From assembly GCA_013396635.1 (NCBI GenBank), contig WBMW01000582.1, forward strand, positions 1,133,634 through 1,197,633: a stretch of 64,000 nt of DNA. Reading direction: 5' to 3'. Made by a program: the position numbers and the translations under genes. The stretch is from Penelope pileata. Lineage: Eukaryota > Chordata > Aves > Galliformes > Cracidae. Below, in pieces: positions 37,927-48,836 of this stretch. Position 1 is the first letter of the stretch. Every line of letters begins with the position of its first letter. The notes beneath the pieces were generated by a model, which saw only the letters and a list, made by a program, of their open reading frames with translations, was not told where the DNA came from and did no database searches.

Positions 37927-37992
37927 CTGTAGCAGGCCGCGCTGTTGACACTGATCGTCCCACTGCTTCAAGCGCTGTGTTGTTGGTACCTG
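37927..37992 (-). CDS. COCH: COCH 66-nt linker exon (NAGNAG acceptor)
   Basis: The exon encodes (P)GTNNTALEAVGRSVSTARPA followed by TG, between the LCCL domain and vWFA1. It matches the ...QEATGQAVSTAHPPTG region of human cochlin. The acceptor is a tandem tagcag, so the exon may start at 37992 or three bases later at 37989. Either choice keeps frame, giving Thr-Pro-Gly or Thr-Arg at the junction. A longer open frame on this strand in another phase is a shadow. Confidence 0.9.
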
Positions 37993-38315
37993 CTAAAATA
38001 TTGCAAGAATGAATTTACACTATTTAATTCTATTTAGACAAAATTGAGTGCTTGAAGAACACTATTTCCAGTAGTCTTTCTAGAGTACTTCTAGTAATCT
38101 TTCTGTATAATCTAGAAGGACTAATCTAGCTGGAACAGAATTAATTTAAGGAAATTGTGGAAAAGTGAAGATGAAATGAGATAGAAGTGAAAATTTTTGC
38201 TACATTTCATATACTAATCACATTATTTATATAAAAAATTGCATAGAAGAAGGTTCCTAGACTTTCGTTAACATCTGGAATACGGTTTGCAAAATAGTAA
38301 CTGTGAGCCACCTAC

Positions 38316-38449
38316 GAGTCACTGAGAAAGACGAAGCCCATCTAGAGAGCACCTGAGACTGGATCCCATTGGCATTTACAGCTGGGTAGTTTTCCTGTCC
38401 TGGGAGAGTCTGTACCCTCACGGCTCCTCCTGCGTTGGTGATCACCCCT
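38316..38449 (-). CDS. COCH: COCH exon, second half of LCCL domain
   Basis: A 134-nt exon runs from tttctcag to gtaggt. It encodes [20 protein letters not shown], then [20 protein letters not shown] and FSVT. The [15 protein letters not shown] block is the LCCL C-terminal signature. In human, residues of this domain are hot spots for DFNA9 mutations, and the domain is released as an innate-immune peptide. Confidence 0.97.
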
Positions 38450-41400
38450 CTGAGAAAGGAAAGAGGTTTTTACAAATCAGACATTTTAGTTACAAGAAAC
38501 GGCAATACCGTTGTATTATCATCAGTATTTTGGACACTAGCCTCCTGGAAAAGATACCACATATGCAGATGGTTGCATTCAGGCTAAAACAAACTGTAAG
38601 GAACTGAAACGTTTGTTAAGACAAGCTATTCTGAAGAACATCACACAGATGTAGAAAAAATTATCAGGAAATTCTAAAATTCTAACTGTTCTCACTGAAG
38701 CAGAAGAATGGTGTTTTCTTTTTAAGAACGCACTAATTCCTGAAGGAAAGAGCTAGAGCACAATGCATTTCCCTCCTCAGGGAAGGCTGCTATCATCATC
38801 CTTTTGTTGAGTGCCATTCTGTGGCACAATGAGCATGTTCTGGCATTGCCTGCCAGATCTGCCTGCCATGCAAGACAAACAAAGGCATCACTGGTTTGAA
38901 AATCTTGCTGATGCTTATGTGCTGAGCCTGCCAGCACTACTGGGACTTATGTGAATATCCAAGAGAAAAACAGATTTGTGTTTAGGAAATTTCAGGGTTA
39001 AAATCAGCCCAGAGAGAACTTTGTTTGTTTTTGCAGGCAGAGAGGTTGTTGAGACAGTTGAAGGCATCAGAACTTTTAAGATTTCTTTTTATATGCTACT
39101 GAAAGAATGGATATTATTTTTAGGGGCCAAAATTCAATGTTAAGCTTCTCTAGATGAAAGGAAAAACTTAATGGTTTGTAGCTCTTGGGCAGGTATAGTA
39201 CTGTGGGAAACAAACAACCATTTCAAGGCTACTGAAATGCAGCAATGTGTGCCTTTGTGTTTGTTTTTCTTATCTGTTTGGTTTCCTGCTTGAAGAGAGG
39301 TCCCAGCCTGATCTGATTTAAAACACTGTGAAAGTAGAATAATCAAGACTGGAGTTTAGAAAATCTTGCACATATTTATGGTAATACGAGCTCTGGGCTT
39401 CGGTGGCAGTTTCCACATCAGTCTCCTTGTGGCCTACTTAAAATACATTCCTCACTCACAGACACAATTTGCATTTCTAAATGGAATTGTGGTTGTATGT
39501 ATTTAATTCTTGTCCCTTTGAAGGATTATGATGGTAGTTTCACAATACACAGATACTTTTTTTTTTTTTAATCTAGGAATACTGTATACAGCATATAGAC
39601 TGAGGAGCTTTACTAAAGTTACCCTGAATGCTTGAGTTTAAAATTGGATGAAGAAGTTGGCAAATGCAAACAGCACTTGACATTTCTCCTTACTGTCTAA
39701 GGAAAGAGTGATGAAAAAAAGATTTGTGAATTGGCAAGATGTTCTACTCTAAGGAAAGACCCTGAGTACGAGGGCAGCAGCGCTGCGAAGGGCTGTTGAA
39801 AGCAGTACATACTGAGCAGGTTCAGTCTTGCAGACCAGAAGCAAAATGTTTGCTCAGAAACTCACATAGAATGATTTTACACTAATGACGACATTCGTCA
39901 TATGTCTATGCGTTGGCAACCTGCTTTTTTCACCTCTCAAGGGAGAGTAAAGAGATCAAGATCTGCCACACCAGAAGTTCCCATAACCATTGCTAACTAA
40001 GTGCTGCCTGTGCTAAGCAGCTGGCATTTCCCTTAGGGTCCTTGGATGAAAGCAGTTGTTTTCATAGAGCTAAAAACAGACACGACAGCTGAATTATATG
40101 AATTTCCATCTTTCCTTCCTCTTACCAGCAGATACATCAAGCTCTTTCCGCATCATTCACCTTGCTCCACAGCTCAAGCCGCATCCCCTTCTCCAACCCG
40201 CAGCCTCCTACTGCTGCCTGACTGCCATCAGTTCAGAGACAGGGAGCTGGTCTGGGTTTCAGGCCAGCATCCTCTGGCCCTCTGCTCTTTCTGTCCCCAC
40301 TGCACGTGTATTGCTTTTAGCAAGAAACAGGGCTCAGCAGTAGAAGTAGTCCATGCAGCAAAGTTTTCCAGGAGATCTGCTGGTGCTCAGAAGCCCAGCC
40401 CCTCCGACCAGCCCACACTTTTGTCAATAGCTCCGTAGCTAACACCACAGCTGCTCATCAGTTCTTGTGGTTTGGTTGCAGCCACCTTGATAATACCATT
40501 ATTTGCCTTTGTTCACTTGAATTCTAGGAACCTGATGTTTAATTAGAAGTGTTCTCATCCTGTGATTTGTTATGAAAAGATGTGCATGCCTATTTAGCAT
40601 CTAAAAATGACATTACGTTAGGTCTGCGTTGAGCAGAATTGGCACTAGGACAGAACTGCACAAGCAGAGAACAGAGTCCTTAATTTGACCTTTTGATTAT
40701 TAATCCAATTAATCACTCAGTGGTAGATTTAACTCAGTTCTTCATGCCTGCATAGTGTCAACTTCGTAGGAGGTTCTCTATTCTTCCCCTGACAAATAAA
40801 ACTTTTATCCTTCTGCCCAGAAAAGGAACTATATTAAATATTCTGTTTTCCGAAAGTAATTACACATAAAATAAGAAGAGAAAAAGGTAAGAAGCCAAAT
40901 ATAACAAACTAAAGCAGGCAGAAAGCTAATTCACAATTCTTCACAGCTGCATTCTGATGAATTCTTTGAAATGCACGATATAATATTTTCTTGCAGTAAC
41001 AATCACATCGCAGTAGTGGAACCACTCATAGGAATAAGCGTTATTTGACGTATGTAAAAGCTTAGGAATTGAGCCTCAATTAGTGCCCTGCCCTGGAGTG
41101 TGTGTGGGAAAGGGAACTGACATGCTCACACAGTTGTTTTTCAGTTTAACAAATGAAATAAGCACTGCTCCCCAAAATGATGCTTCTGGAAACAGAGGAT
41201 AATTGTGAGCATGCTTTACATAAAAAAAATAGCAGCAGCCCTGGCAGTGACACAGACCCAGTCCTCAGCATCGCTTAAGGTACATAGAGCTGTGCTGTGC
41301 TCACCGTGCAGCGTAATGAAGGGCATGCGTAGCTTTAACCTAGATGTGGTTGTTTCAGTTATTTGGAAGAAGTTTCTGAAATTCTCAAAATATGTACGTA

Positions 41401-41815
41401 GTTACACAGCAATAGAAGTTAGTAATTACCTATTAGCAACATGTTCTTGGAGTTACTTTGACACCACTATAGAGTTTAGCCATTGCAACACAGCTGGGAG
41501 GATCAAGTATTTAGTATGTTTTTGTTGGCTTCTATAGCCTGTGCTGAAAGCAGCTGAGCACCAAACAGCTATGCCTTCTCCTCCATCCAGCAATCCTTTT
41601 TAACTAGGACCAGCATGGATGGCTTCTAATAGCTCCAGCAAAACCAGGAAAATGCTCTTATGTAGTAAATTATGTTCTGAATATGAAATGCTGACTGGAC
41701 TAATAGCACCTAGCTTAAAGCAGGTCCTTCAAGGACACAGCAGTTCTCCTAAATAGAAGAATCTTTCACCTATATTCTGCTTTTGCAAAATGCCAAACTA
41801 CAATTAATTCAGAAG

Positions 41816-41876
41816 ACTTTGTTCAAGTATACTGAACTTTGTTCTAGTACAATGAACTTTGCTCATGTACACTAGC
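41816..41876. repeat. COCH: Short tandem repeat, ~22 bp unit, ~2.7 copies
   Basis: Three degenerate units run in tandem: actttgttcaagtatactga, actttgttctagtacaatga and actttgctcatgtacactag, each 20-22 bp. They lie in a COCH intron. Confidence 0.75.
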
Positions 41877-42000
41877 TTGCTTACTGGAAGACCCAGATTA
41901 GGAGGACAGTTATATTTTAATTTTTAATCCCTTAATCCCTTTGTTGCCATTAGAACATTTAGGTGGCTAGAAACAATGGTTTTTTTCCTGTTTTTTTTTT

Positions 42001-42004
42001 NNNN
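42001..42004. other. Assembly gap (4 N) beside T-run
   Basis: Four N lie within a poly-T tract of about 50 bases. The true tract length is unknown. Confidence 0.95.
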
Positions 42005-42044
<40 letters not shown>

Positions 42045-42992
42045 CAGTGCATATTTCACAAATTATAATTTAGATTGATGCATGCTGGGGGCGGGCGGGC
42101 ATCAATATTGCATAATCCTATGCTCCTGGATTGGAGAAAGGCAGCGTGATATATAGATGTCTGCTCCTTACTATACAGGTGAAATCTGAACCTTACAGTT
42201 CTTGCACCTCCTTTTGTAAAAACACTGATTTTGCCGGTGCTGATCTAAAAATTTCTTAAAATTAGAATCACTTTTGCTAACTCATGATTAAATTAATGAG
42301 AGATTATGTTTGAGAAATGAGAAATTAATGAGAAATTACTGAGGCACAGTAAATGCAAAACTGGAGTAAAACAGGTGCTGCAGCTGAGCTACAGTGACTG
42401 CTGTTTTCCTGCAGCCAGCTCTGGGCTGCAGGGGAACAAATGCCCTTATGTTTTGTGGGTGAAGCTTCTGTAGCAGACAAACTACAGCAGGTTTAAGGTT
42501 GCTGCCTCATAAACAGGAAAGATTTCTGTGATGACCAGCAAATAAACGAATGCTAAAAAATAGTCTTTATGGATCACATTCACTCAAATCATGACTAGGT
42601 CTGTTTGCAAAGGGGCTTAAGCAGATTTTAACAATTTCAGGAAAGATGTCATGTAAATGAAAGTAAAAAGGTCAATCTGCTTTTATTCTCCAATTAGTTA
42701 CTCTTTACACTGTATCCTTTGTCTACAAGTTACCTTACAGGGAAAGCCTGCCTGCTGCTTTTCTGTTCTGTTGGTTTCCAGAACACTTCACACAACTCAC
42801 GTAACTTGCAAACCACCCAGCCATTCTTTTTCCTCCCTGTGCTGTTCTTCTAATGACATTCCTATTATGTTAAGACATTTTCTGAAGTCCAAGAAAATCT
42901 CTTATGATGGCATCAAAAGGTTAACACTTAAAAGTGTAGCAAGACTACATATAAACTTGCTTAGTGCATGGATTAACAATAATCTGACTTAC

Positions 42993-43149
42993 CTGTGTAT
43001 GGCAGCTCCACAGACACTGGAGAGAGAGGCATAAATTCCATCCCCAAAGACGTAGAATTGCCACAGAGGACAGTTTGCTGGGCAGAGGACATCTTCTGTC
43101 TCCTTTCTAAGGTCAAGTCCTCTTGTAAAGCATGTGATTGCAGTAGAAG
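42993..43149 (-). CDS. COCH: COCH exon, first half of LCCL domain
   Basis: A 157-nt exon runs from ttctttag to gtaagt. It encodes [20 protein letters not shown], then [20 protein letters not shown] and [12 protein letters not shown]. It contains the four conserved LCCL cysteines (TCF, VLCP, NCP, VCG) and the Y.S.SS.C.AA.H core. The first two bases finish an Ala codon whose G must come from the signal-peptide exon. Confidence 0.97.
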
Positions 43150-46100
43150 CTAAAGAAAAAAGAAGAATCTGTGACCTGAAAATCTTACTATTATTGTTAT
43201 TAAATAACAAACATCTCTACTGTTTCCAAATACAAAGCAATGTTTGAATTTGAAGTTAGGTACAGTGTCTCATCTTGTGCTCCAATATGTCTGTAAGGGT
43301 ACCTTTGGTGCTTAGATGTGCAGCTGTGATGGGGAAGAACATAATTTATGAAAAGAATAGGCAGAAAATTATGGAAAAGCTTTAAAAAAATAAAGAGGAA
43401 ACAGTGAGCATTAAAATAATATCCAGGAAATATTACAATGGAAAACAGTAGCAGCAATTCACAACACATGCAAGTTTACCACAGAGACAAAGGCCAGGGG
43501 AAGACCCTAAAGGGCTGGTGGAACACAGGAGGGAGCAGCACTCTCCAGAACAGGAGCTGAACAACTCAGACATCCCCCCAGTGACCTCCAGCGACAGGCA
43601 ATCTGTGAACAGCCTCGGAAGCTCTGTCCAGTGTTGTTCATGGACCAGGTTGACAGCAGCATCTCCCTTAGCTTCTGCAATAAATCCTACTGAAGCTATT
43701 GTAAAAAAAAAAAAAANGTACCAATCTCCCTGCTCCAGTAAGACTAGTGGCACCTAGAACATTCATATCAGTTCATTGCAATGAATATTAAAGCATGACA
43801 GTTGTGCAGATAAATGTAGAATTCACCCAGCAAGACCAGTTATTTGTTCATTTTAGGCACATGCATTTTCCACATGGAATTCTGCCTTTTTTCTTTAATG
43901 TTTCTTCCTAGATCATAATCTTTTGGCTTCTGCTGTGCTTGCATTTGTATATACCTACACATGCAGACAGATTTACACCAGTGTAAAATCTTGCCTGGCA
44001 AACTGACGCTTTTTCTTTTGAAAACTTAGAGGTCATTATTGTGTATGCTTAACTACCGTCCTACTACTACTACACAGTGCAGCACGTTCAGACAGTCTGG
44101 TGGCACAGCAACTTAGGGCTTTAGCTTAGGTTAACATCAGTTCAGCATCATCATAAATTCAATCCATTTTTTCTGAAATTCCAAAGAGCAAATCTTGCCA
44201 CCAGTGATCACTAGTAGGTACAAGAACCTTTTCTATATCCTTTTTTATGGCCTTAAGAGGAGAGCTGACAGAGTCTGGCTAATGGTTAGGTGCACACATC
44301 ATGAGAGTGTGTTTAGGGGATTAGTGATCCCTCTCTTGCCTGCTTCCCTGCCCACTCTTTCCACTCGTACCCTGGGGTGTTTACTGACCCCAACATAAGC
44401 TGCTGTTATTTGAAAGAATGATTTTGGAGCATATGCTGTTCCTAATCAGCGGGTGGAAGAGAGCACACTGCCATGGTGCCTCCTGCTAATCTCACTGACT
44501 TTGGAGCTGGAAATCACAACATTTACAGCAGGAGGTGCACAGCAAAGTGTGTCTGTTCACTCCTGCTGCATAAATCCAACAAATGTGTTTACAGAACATA
44601 CATGTAGTTTTGCTTTTAAATTTACCTAATCCTCATCAATGCTACACTGAAATTACAGTCAGGTACCTAATCACATCTTCCTGAAGAATCTTAGCTGCTA
44701 TTTTTCATCACAAAGATGCTACTTAAGTAGGCTACATATGTCTATATAGTCCAGATGAAGAAAAAAAGCTGGAAATATTTTTCCATTTCCCCCCTTCAAA
44801 ATAATAAAAACTGCCTACTTAGCAAGAACCGCTGCAAAGTGATTTAGACTGATACCGAATATTCTAAAAATAAAGAAATATTTTAGGACTTAGTCTTACC
44901 TACTCACATCCTCTCCATGCTTACTCTTATACATTTGCCTCAAAAACAAAAGTCTGCTAAGCAAGCAGAACGACCATGCTTATACCTAGAAGCTTGTCAT
45001 TTTCAGTGTTAGAAGTGCTACATTATTGGTATTATGCTGAAAGAAGTCAATTTACGTTGTGTTTGAGTCTGAGTGATTTCATAATGAAGGAATATCCACC
45101 AAGTGGCAGCTAGTGAGACCATCAAACAGCAGCTGGAAGGCTGGATATCCTTGGAGGAATCACTGCAACAAGCATTAATGGTAATCTGTTCTCGCAGCAC
45201 AGCTTGTGCTGTGTACCCTGGGACATTTTTCCAGCCTCCGAAAGTGCTAACCACCACAGGAAGCTTGTAATACCTGTCACTTCTAATGTACTTAGCTTGA
45301 CTGAGTTCCTTGGCAGGCTGCATGTACGAATAGAGTCAGATATGTCTCAGGAATGCACTCCTGATCGCTTGGACACCTGCATTTCTCTCACTAGCAGGCA
45401 CTCACTAAATACAGTCATGTGTCAGACTAACGTTGTACATCTTTGATAGCACTGAAGATGGTGGTAGTCATGGGGAAATCTGGCTGTGTTTTCTCTAGCC
45501 ATGAGAGCACAGAAGTGCACAGTAGCTCAGTACATTTTTAGGTGCCAGCTGCCTAAAAATTCACAATCCTCATCTACACCATGAAGGGGGGGGCTCCAGA
45601 GGGAGGAGCAAGTTGCTGATCTGTGAAGAGCTGACATACTGTAGCTCGGGGCTTTCACAGTTCATACCACAGCTGGATCAGCAAAGAGGGGCTTGTAACA
45701 CACGCTTAGAGGTACTGATGCTGTTAACTGAAAAGCAGCAGTTTCTTCCCCCTCCCCACGTACCTACGGTTTCCTATAAGCTATAATTCTAGAACAAACA
45801 TCAATGTCAGGAGCAGGATCAAAATGAGAAGAACTGGGTACCAGAGCTAAGACTAATGGTACCGGCTTTGCAGTGGATCTTGTTCCTCCCCGCTAGTTAA
45901 TGAATCCTATAGAATCACAAGCAGTCCAATATGAACGTGAAAGTGCACTGATCATGCCTGAACACTGGATCATATAGAACAGTTCTTTGCCAGCTTACAT
46001 ACTAACCATTCTCCCAATTTTCACATGTGATATTGCTATTAAAATTTAAGAAAGTGGTTTGTTAGCATATCCAAGGTACTTATCTTTGCAGAACCAGCCC

Positions 46101-47018
46101 AAAAGCTATCTGTATGAAGTAACTTGGGGTTCTTATCTCAGTATTTCAATCACTGTGATTTAAGAATGCAAGAGCAGTACCACATCAAACATTTCTCTAG
46201 ATACTTATGGGACCTATCTCATCCTCTCATCGATTTCATGAAAACATAAAATCTAAATCCATGTCTATTTTAGAAGAAGGAAAAGTAAGCTTGCAATTTA
46301 CAGGAAAGGACTCACTCCTAGACCCCTACCCAGTGTGGACTCTGACGAAGAGCAGAGACCGCCGTACATGAAAAATGACATTAGTCCTTCAGAACTGGAA
46401 TAAGATTACCATCATCCCACTCCATGAAGACACACACTCTTTAAGCCTCACAGAAGCACACTACATTAGGGTACATTGTAAAAACTGTACAAAGAAAAAC
46501 TGTATTTCTTCCTGTTTCAAGCCATATTTAAAGGCAGGGATGAATGTCTTCCTTCACTGTTGACCTAAAAAAAAAAAAAAAATAGTGAAGGCTTGCTTCT
46601 GTCCTGACACATCTATCCAAGAACCATGCATTCAGTCATTTCATCATCAGTTTCCATGTTTTTGTTGCCTCATCTCACGTACTCTGATTTGCTCGGAATA
46701 GCAGACTTGTGCCCACCTATAAAAGGTTTTCACTGCATTTTTGACAGGAGTCACTAACTTAAGGCTCTAGAAAAATAAGATTAGTAGCCAAAATTTGAGC
46801 TCCAACCTTGAAATTTCCACGCGTTGTTTTGGAAAAGCAGAATCTATGTAAAGGAAAAAATAAACCTGTGTACATTATTAAAAGTGTCAGGGATTCCCAA
46901 GATTGAGATAGTTTTGTGGGTCATAAAATAGGGGCTTACTTATTTCTTTTAGTATGATTCTTACAGTACTTAAATTCTTTCCAGAATAGGAAGATTTAGA
47001 GGTTGTTTGAAGCCTCAG

Positions 47019-47102
47019 NNNNNNNNNNNNNNNNNNNNNNNNNNNNNNNNNNNNNNNNNNNNNNNNNNNNNNNNNNNNNNNNNNNNNNNNNNNNNNNNNN
47101 NN
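47019..47102. other. Assembly gap (84 N)
   Basis: An N run is followed 23 bases later by an uninterrupted run of 18 G. Homopurine sequence is a likely cause of the break. Open frames drawn across it are artefacts. Confidence 0.98.
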
Positions 47103-48171
47103 GTGCGATGATTTGTAAACCCCTCGGGGGGGGGGGGGGGGGGAGGGATCAACCAAACAAACCTGGTTTTTATATTTTTTGCCAGCAATACTCCTGCAGG
47201 CCTCATCCGTACCAGAAGACAACCATATTGGTAGAAGTATACCTTATTTTAGAAAGCATGTTCATACATTACGTACTAAATTGCATAATGTTAAGTCCAT
47301 ATCTTGATACCAAGAAAAGCAATGGAATTTGGAAAAAAAAAAAAAAAAGTCAGGGCTCTATTGCATATTTCAGTCTGAGATTTGCACTGCTCTGTTCAGA
47401 AGAAGTTCACCTCCCATGATACGCTAGTGGCTGCCCCCCTATACCGTCTGTCTCACTTATGGCTGTGGCTCTCTGCTGTGTTCTCAGGTATCTCAGGAGG
47501 AGTATGAGATTAGACCTCCCTGAGCAGTTATGAGTACGGAACACATTCAAGGAAACCGATGTTCCTTTAGTACTTGGAATGCCAGAATTTTAATGCCTTT
47601 TCAAAGAAGTTTCTGCAAGCTTCTAGCTCAATAACCAAAGGCTGCTGAATTTAGCCACAGAACCATGGCAAGAGGTGACTGTCCATCCCGGATATACAGG
47701 CACGTTCTTTTGGTAATGAGATAAATGCCAAGTGATGCCTGCTAATATCCCTTTAACATTAGTTCAGTTAGTCCCAGATACCTTCCAGTTCGAGGCTTCT
47801 TTCTCCAGCCTTGGGAGGAAGCATGATAAGAAAACTTTTCATTTGTGTCCTGTTAACTGTAATGCACCTGTAAAATAAGAAAAGGAATTGGGCTTGCTGT
47901 AGGTTTCTTGCTGCTGTGCTTTTTTGTTGTGTTGCTTTGCTCTTCAGTCAGAGCAGTCCTGTGACATAGGACATTTATCGCGATGGCATAAGGGGATTTT
48001 CTGAGCGTTGGACTGCAAACAGAACGAGCCGCAGCCCCGCTCCCGCTGCGGGACGCTGAGCCGCGGCTCCCGGAGCCCGGAGGTCACTCACCGCGCGCAG
48101 TCGGGCGCCGTCGGTCGGTGTCCTCCCGCTGCTGCCCTCCTCCCTCGGCGAGGGCTCGGCTGGAAGGGGCG

Positions 48172-48359
48172 GCCCGGCCGCCTGCGTCCCGGCGCTCGTT
48201 GCTTCAGTTGCATCATGGGGCTCCCACTGCCCTCGGGCTGAGCGGCTGCGGGCACCCCGCTCCCACAGAGGTGGGGATGCAGTCCCTCGGGGCACGGCGC
48301 GGCCCGCGGTCCCGCCCCGCCGGGCGCGCTTGGCTCGCTCCATCGCTTTCCGAGCCGAA
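48172..48359. repeat. 188-bp exact duplicate, copy 1 (assembly artefact)
   Basis: The segment from gcccggccgcctgcgtcccg to tcgctttccgagccgaa is repeated without difference at 48649-48836. Copy 1 ends at the single N at 48360. This is best explained by overlapping contigs left unmerged. Confidence 0.9.
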
Positions 48360-48422
48360 NGGACCGGTCGGACCGGGCCAGGTTGGGTCGGCCCGGGCAG
48401 CTCCGTTAGCCGCGGTACGCAC

Positions 48423-48456
48423 CGGGGAGGAGGAGAAGGTGGGCGGCAAACGGCAT
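48423..48456 (-). CDS. COCH: COCH first coding exon (start and signal peptide)
   Basis: On the minus strand a perfect Kozak context, GCCGCCATG, opens MPFAAHLLLLP and then a gtgcgt donor. The exon is 34 nt and ends with a G, exactly the base needed by the LCCL exon. Joined, the start reads [19 protein letters not shown], a short signal peptide with a hydrophobic core and an A-S-T-A cleavage-like site. Human cochlin has LLLLPGPAG at this place. I chose this start because of the phase, the Kozak context and the LLLLP similarity. It lies on a small contig bounded by N, so placement but not identity is doubtful. Confidence 0.75.
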
Positions 48457-48648
48457 GGCGGCGGGGGGGCGCACTCCCGGCGCGGAGAGATGCGCAGCGC
48501 GGCCACTGTCCGCCCCCGGCGGTACCTCCGCAGCGCTATGCGGCCGCTCCCGCCGCGCCCCCCTTAAAGCGCTCCCGGGGCGCATGGGCACTGGGCGGGC
48601 GAGGGCGGCCGCGCCGGGAGAGAGGGAGGGAGCAGGCACCGGCGGGGN

Positions 48649-48836
48649 GCCCGGCCGCCTGCGTCCCGGCGCTCGTTGCTTCAGTTGCATCATGGGGCTC
48701 CCACTGCCCTCGGGCTGAGCGGCTGCGGGCACCCCGCTCCCACAGAGGTGGGGATGCAGTCCCTCGGGGCACGGCGCGGCCCGCGGTCCCGCCCCGCCGG
48801 GCGCGCTTGGCTCGCTCCATCGCTTTCCGAGCCGAA
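48649..48836. repeat. 188-bp exact duplicate, copy 2 (assembly artefact)
   Basis: The second copy starts directly after the N at 48648 and then runs on into unique sequence. The contig between the copies (48361-48647) is therefore of doubtful position. Confidence 0.9.

Larger units (their letters stand above)
38450..42992 (-). other. COCH: COCH intron 4.5 kb; short tandem repeat and gap
   Basis: This is an AT-rich intron without recognisable exons. It contains the tandem repeat near 41816-41876 and a T-run with four N (about 41990-42042). A GC-richer stretch near 40130-40440 has open frames but no domain that I recognise. Confidence 0.7.
43150..48422 (-). other. COCH: COCH intron 5.3 kb between signal and LCCL exons
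   Basis: The intron links the 34-nt signal-peptide exon to the LCCL exon. It contains a single N at 43717, an 84-N gap at 47019-47102 next to an 18-G run (47126-47143), and no recognisable exon. Its right end lies in a CpG island with assembly breaks, so its length is uncertain. Confidence 0.6.

Noticed and set aside
43433..43753. Minus-strand frame as a possible COCH signal-peptide exon
   Set aside because: It contains an N in an A-run, has no suitable donor in the needed phase and no signal-like start. The exon at 48423-48456 fits better.
45018..45323. Minus-strand MVSLAATWWIFLH stretch as COCH signal peptide
   Set aside because: Signal-like, but there is no strong donor in the phase required by the LCCL exon, no Kozak context, and it is not GC-rich like the expected first exon.
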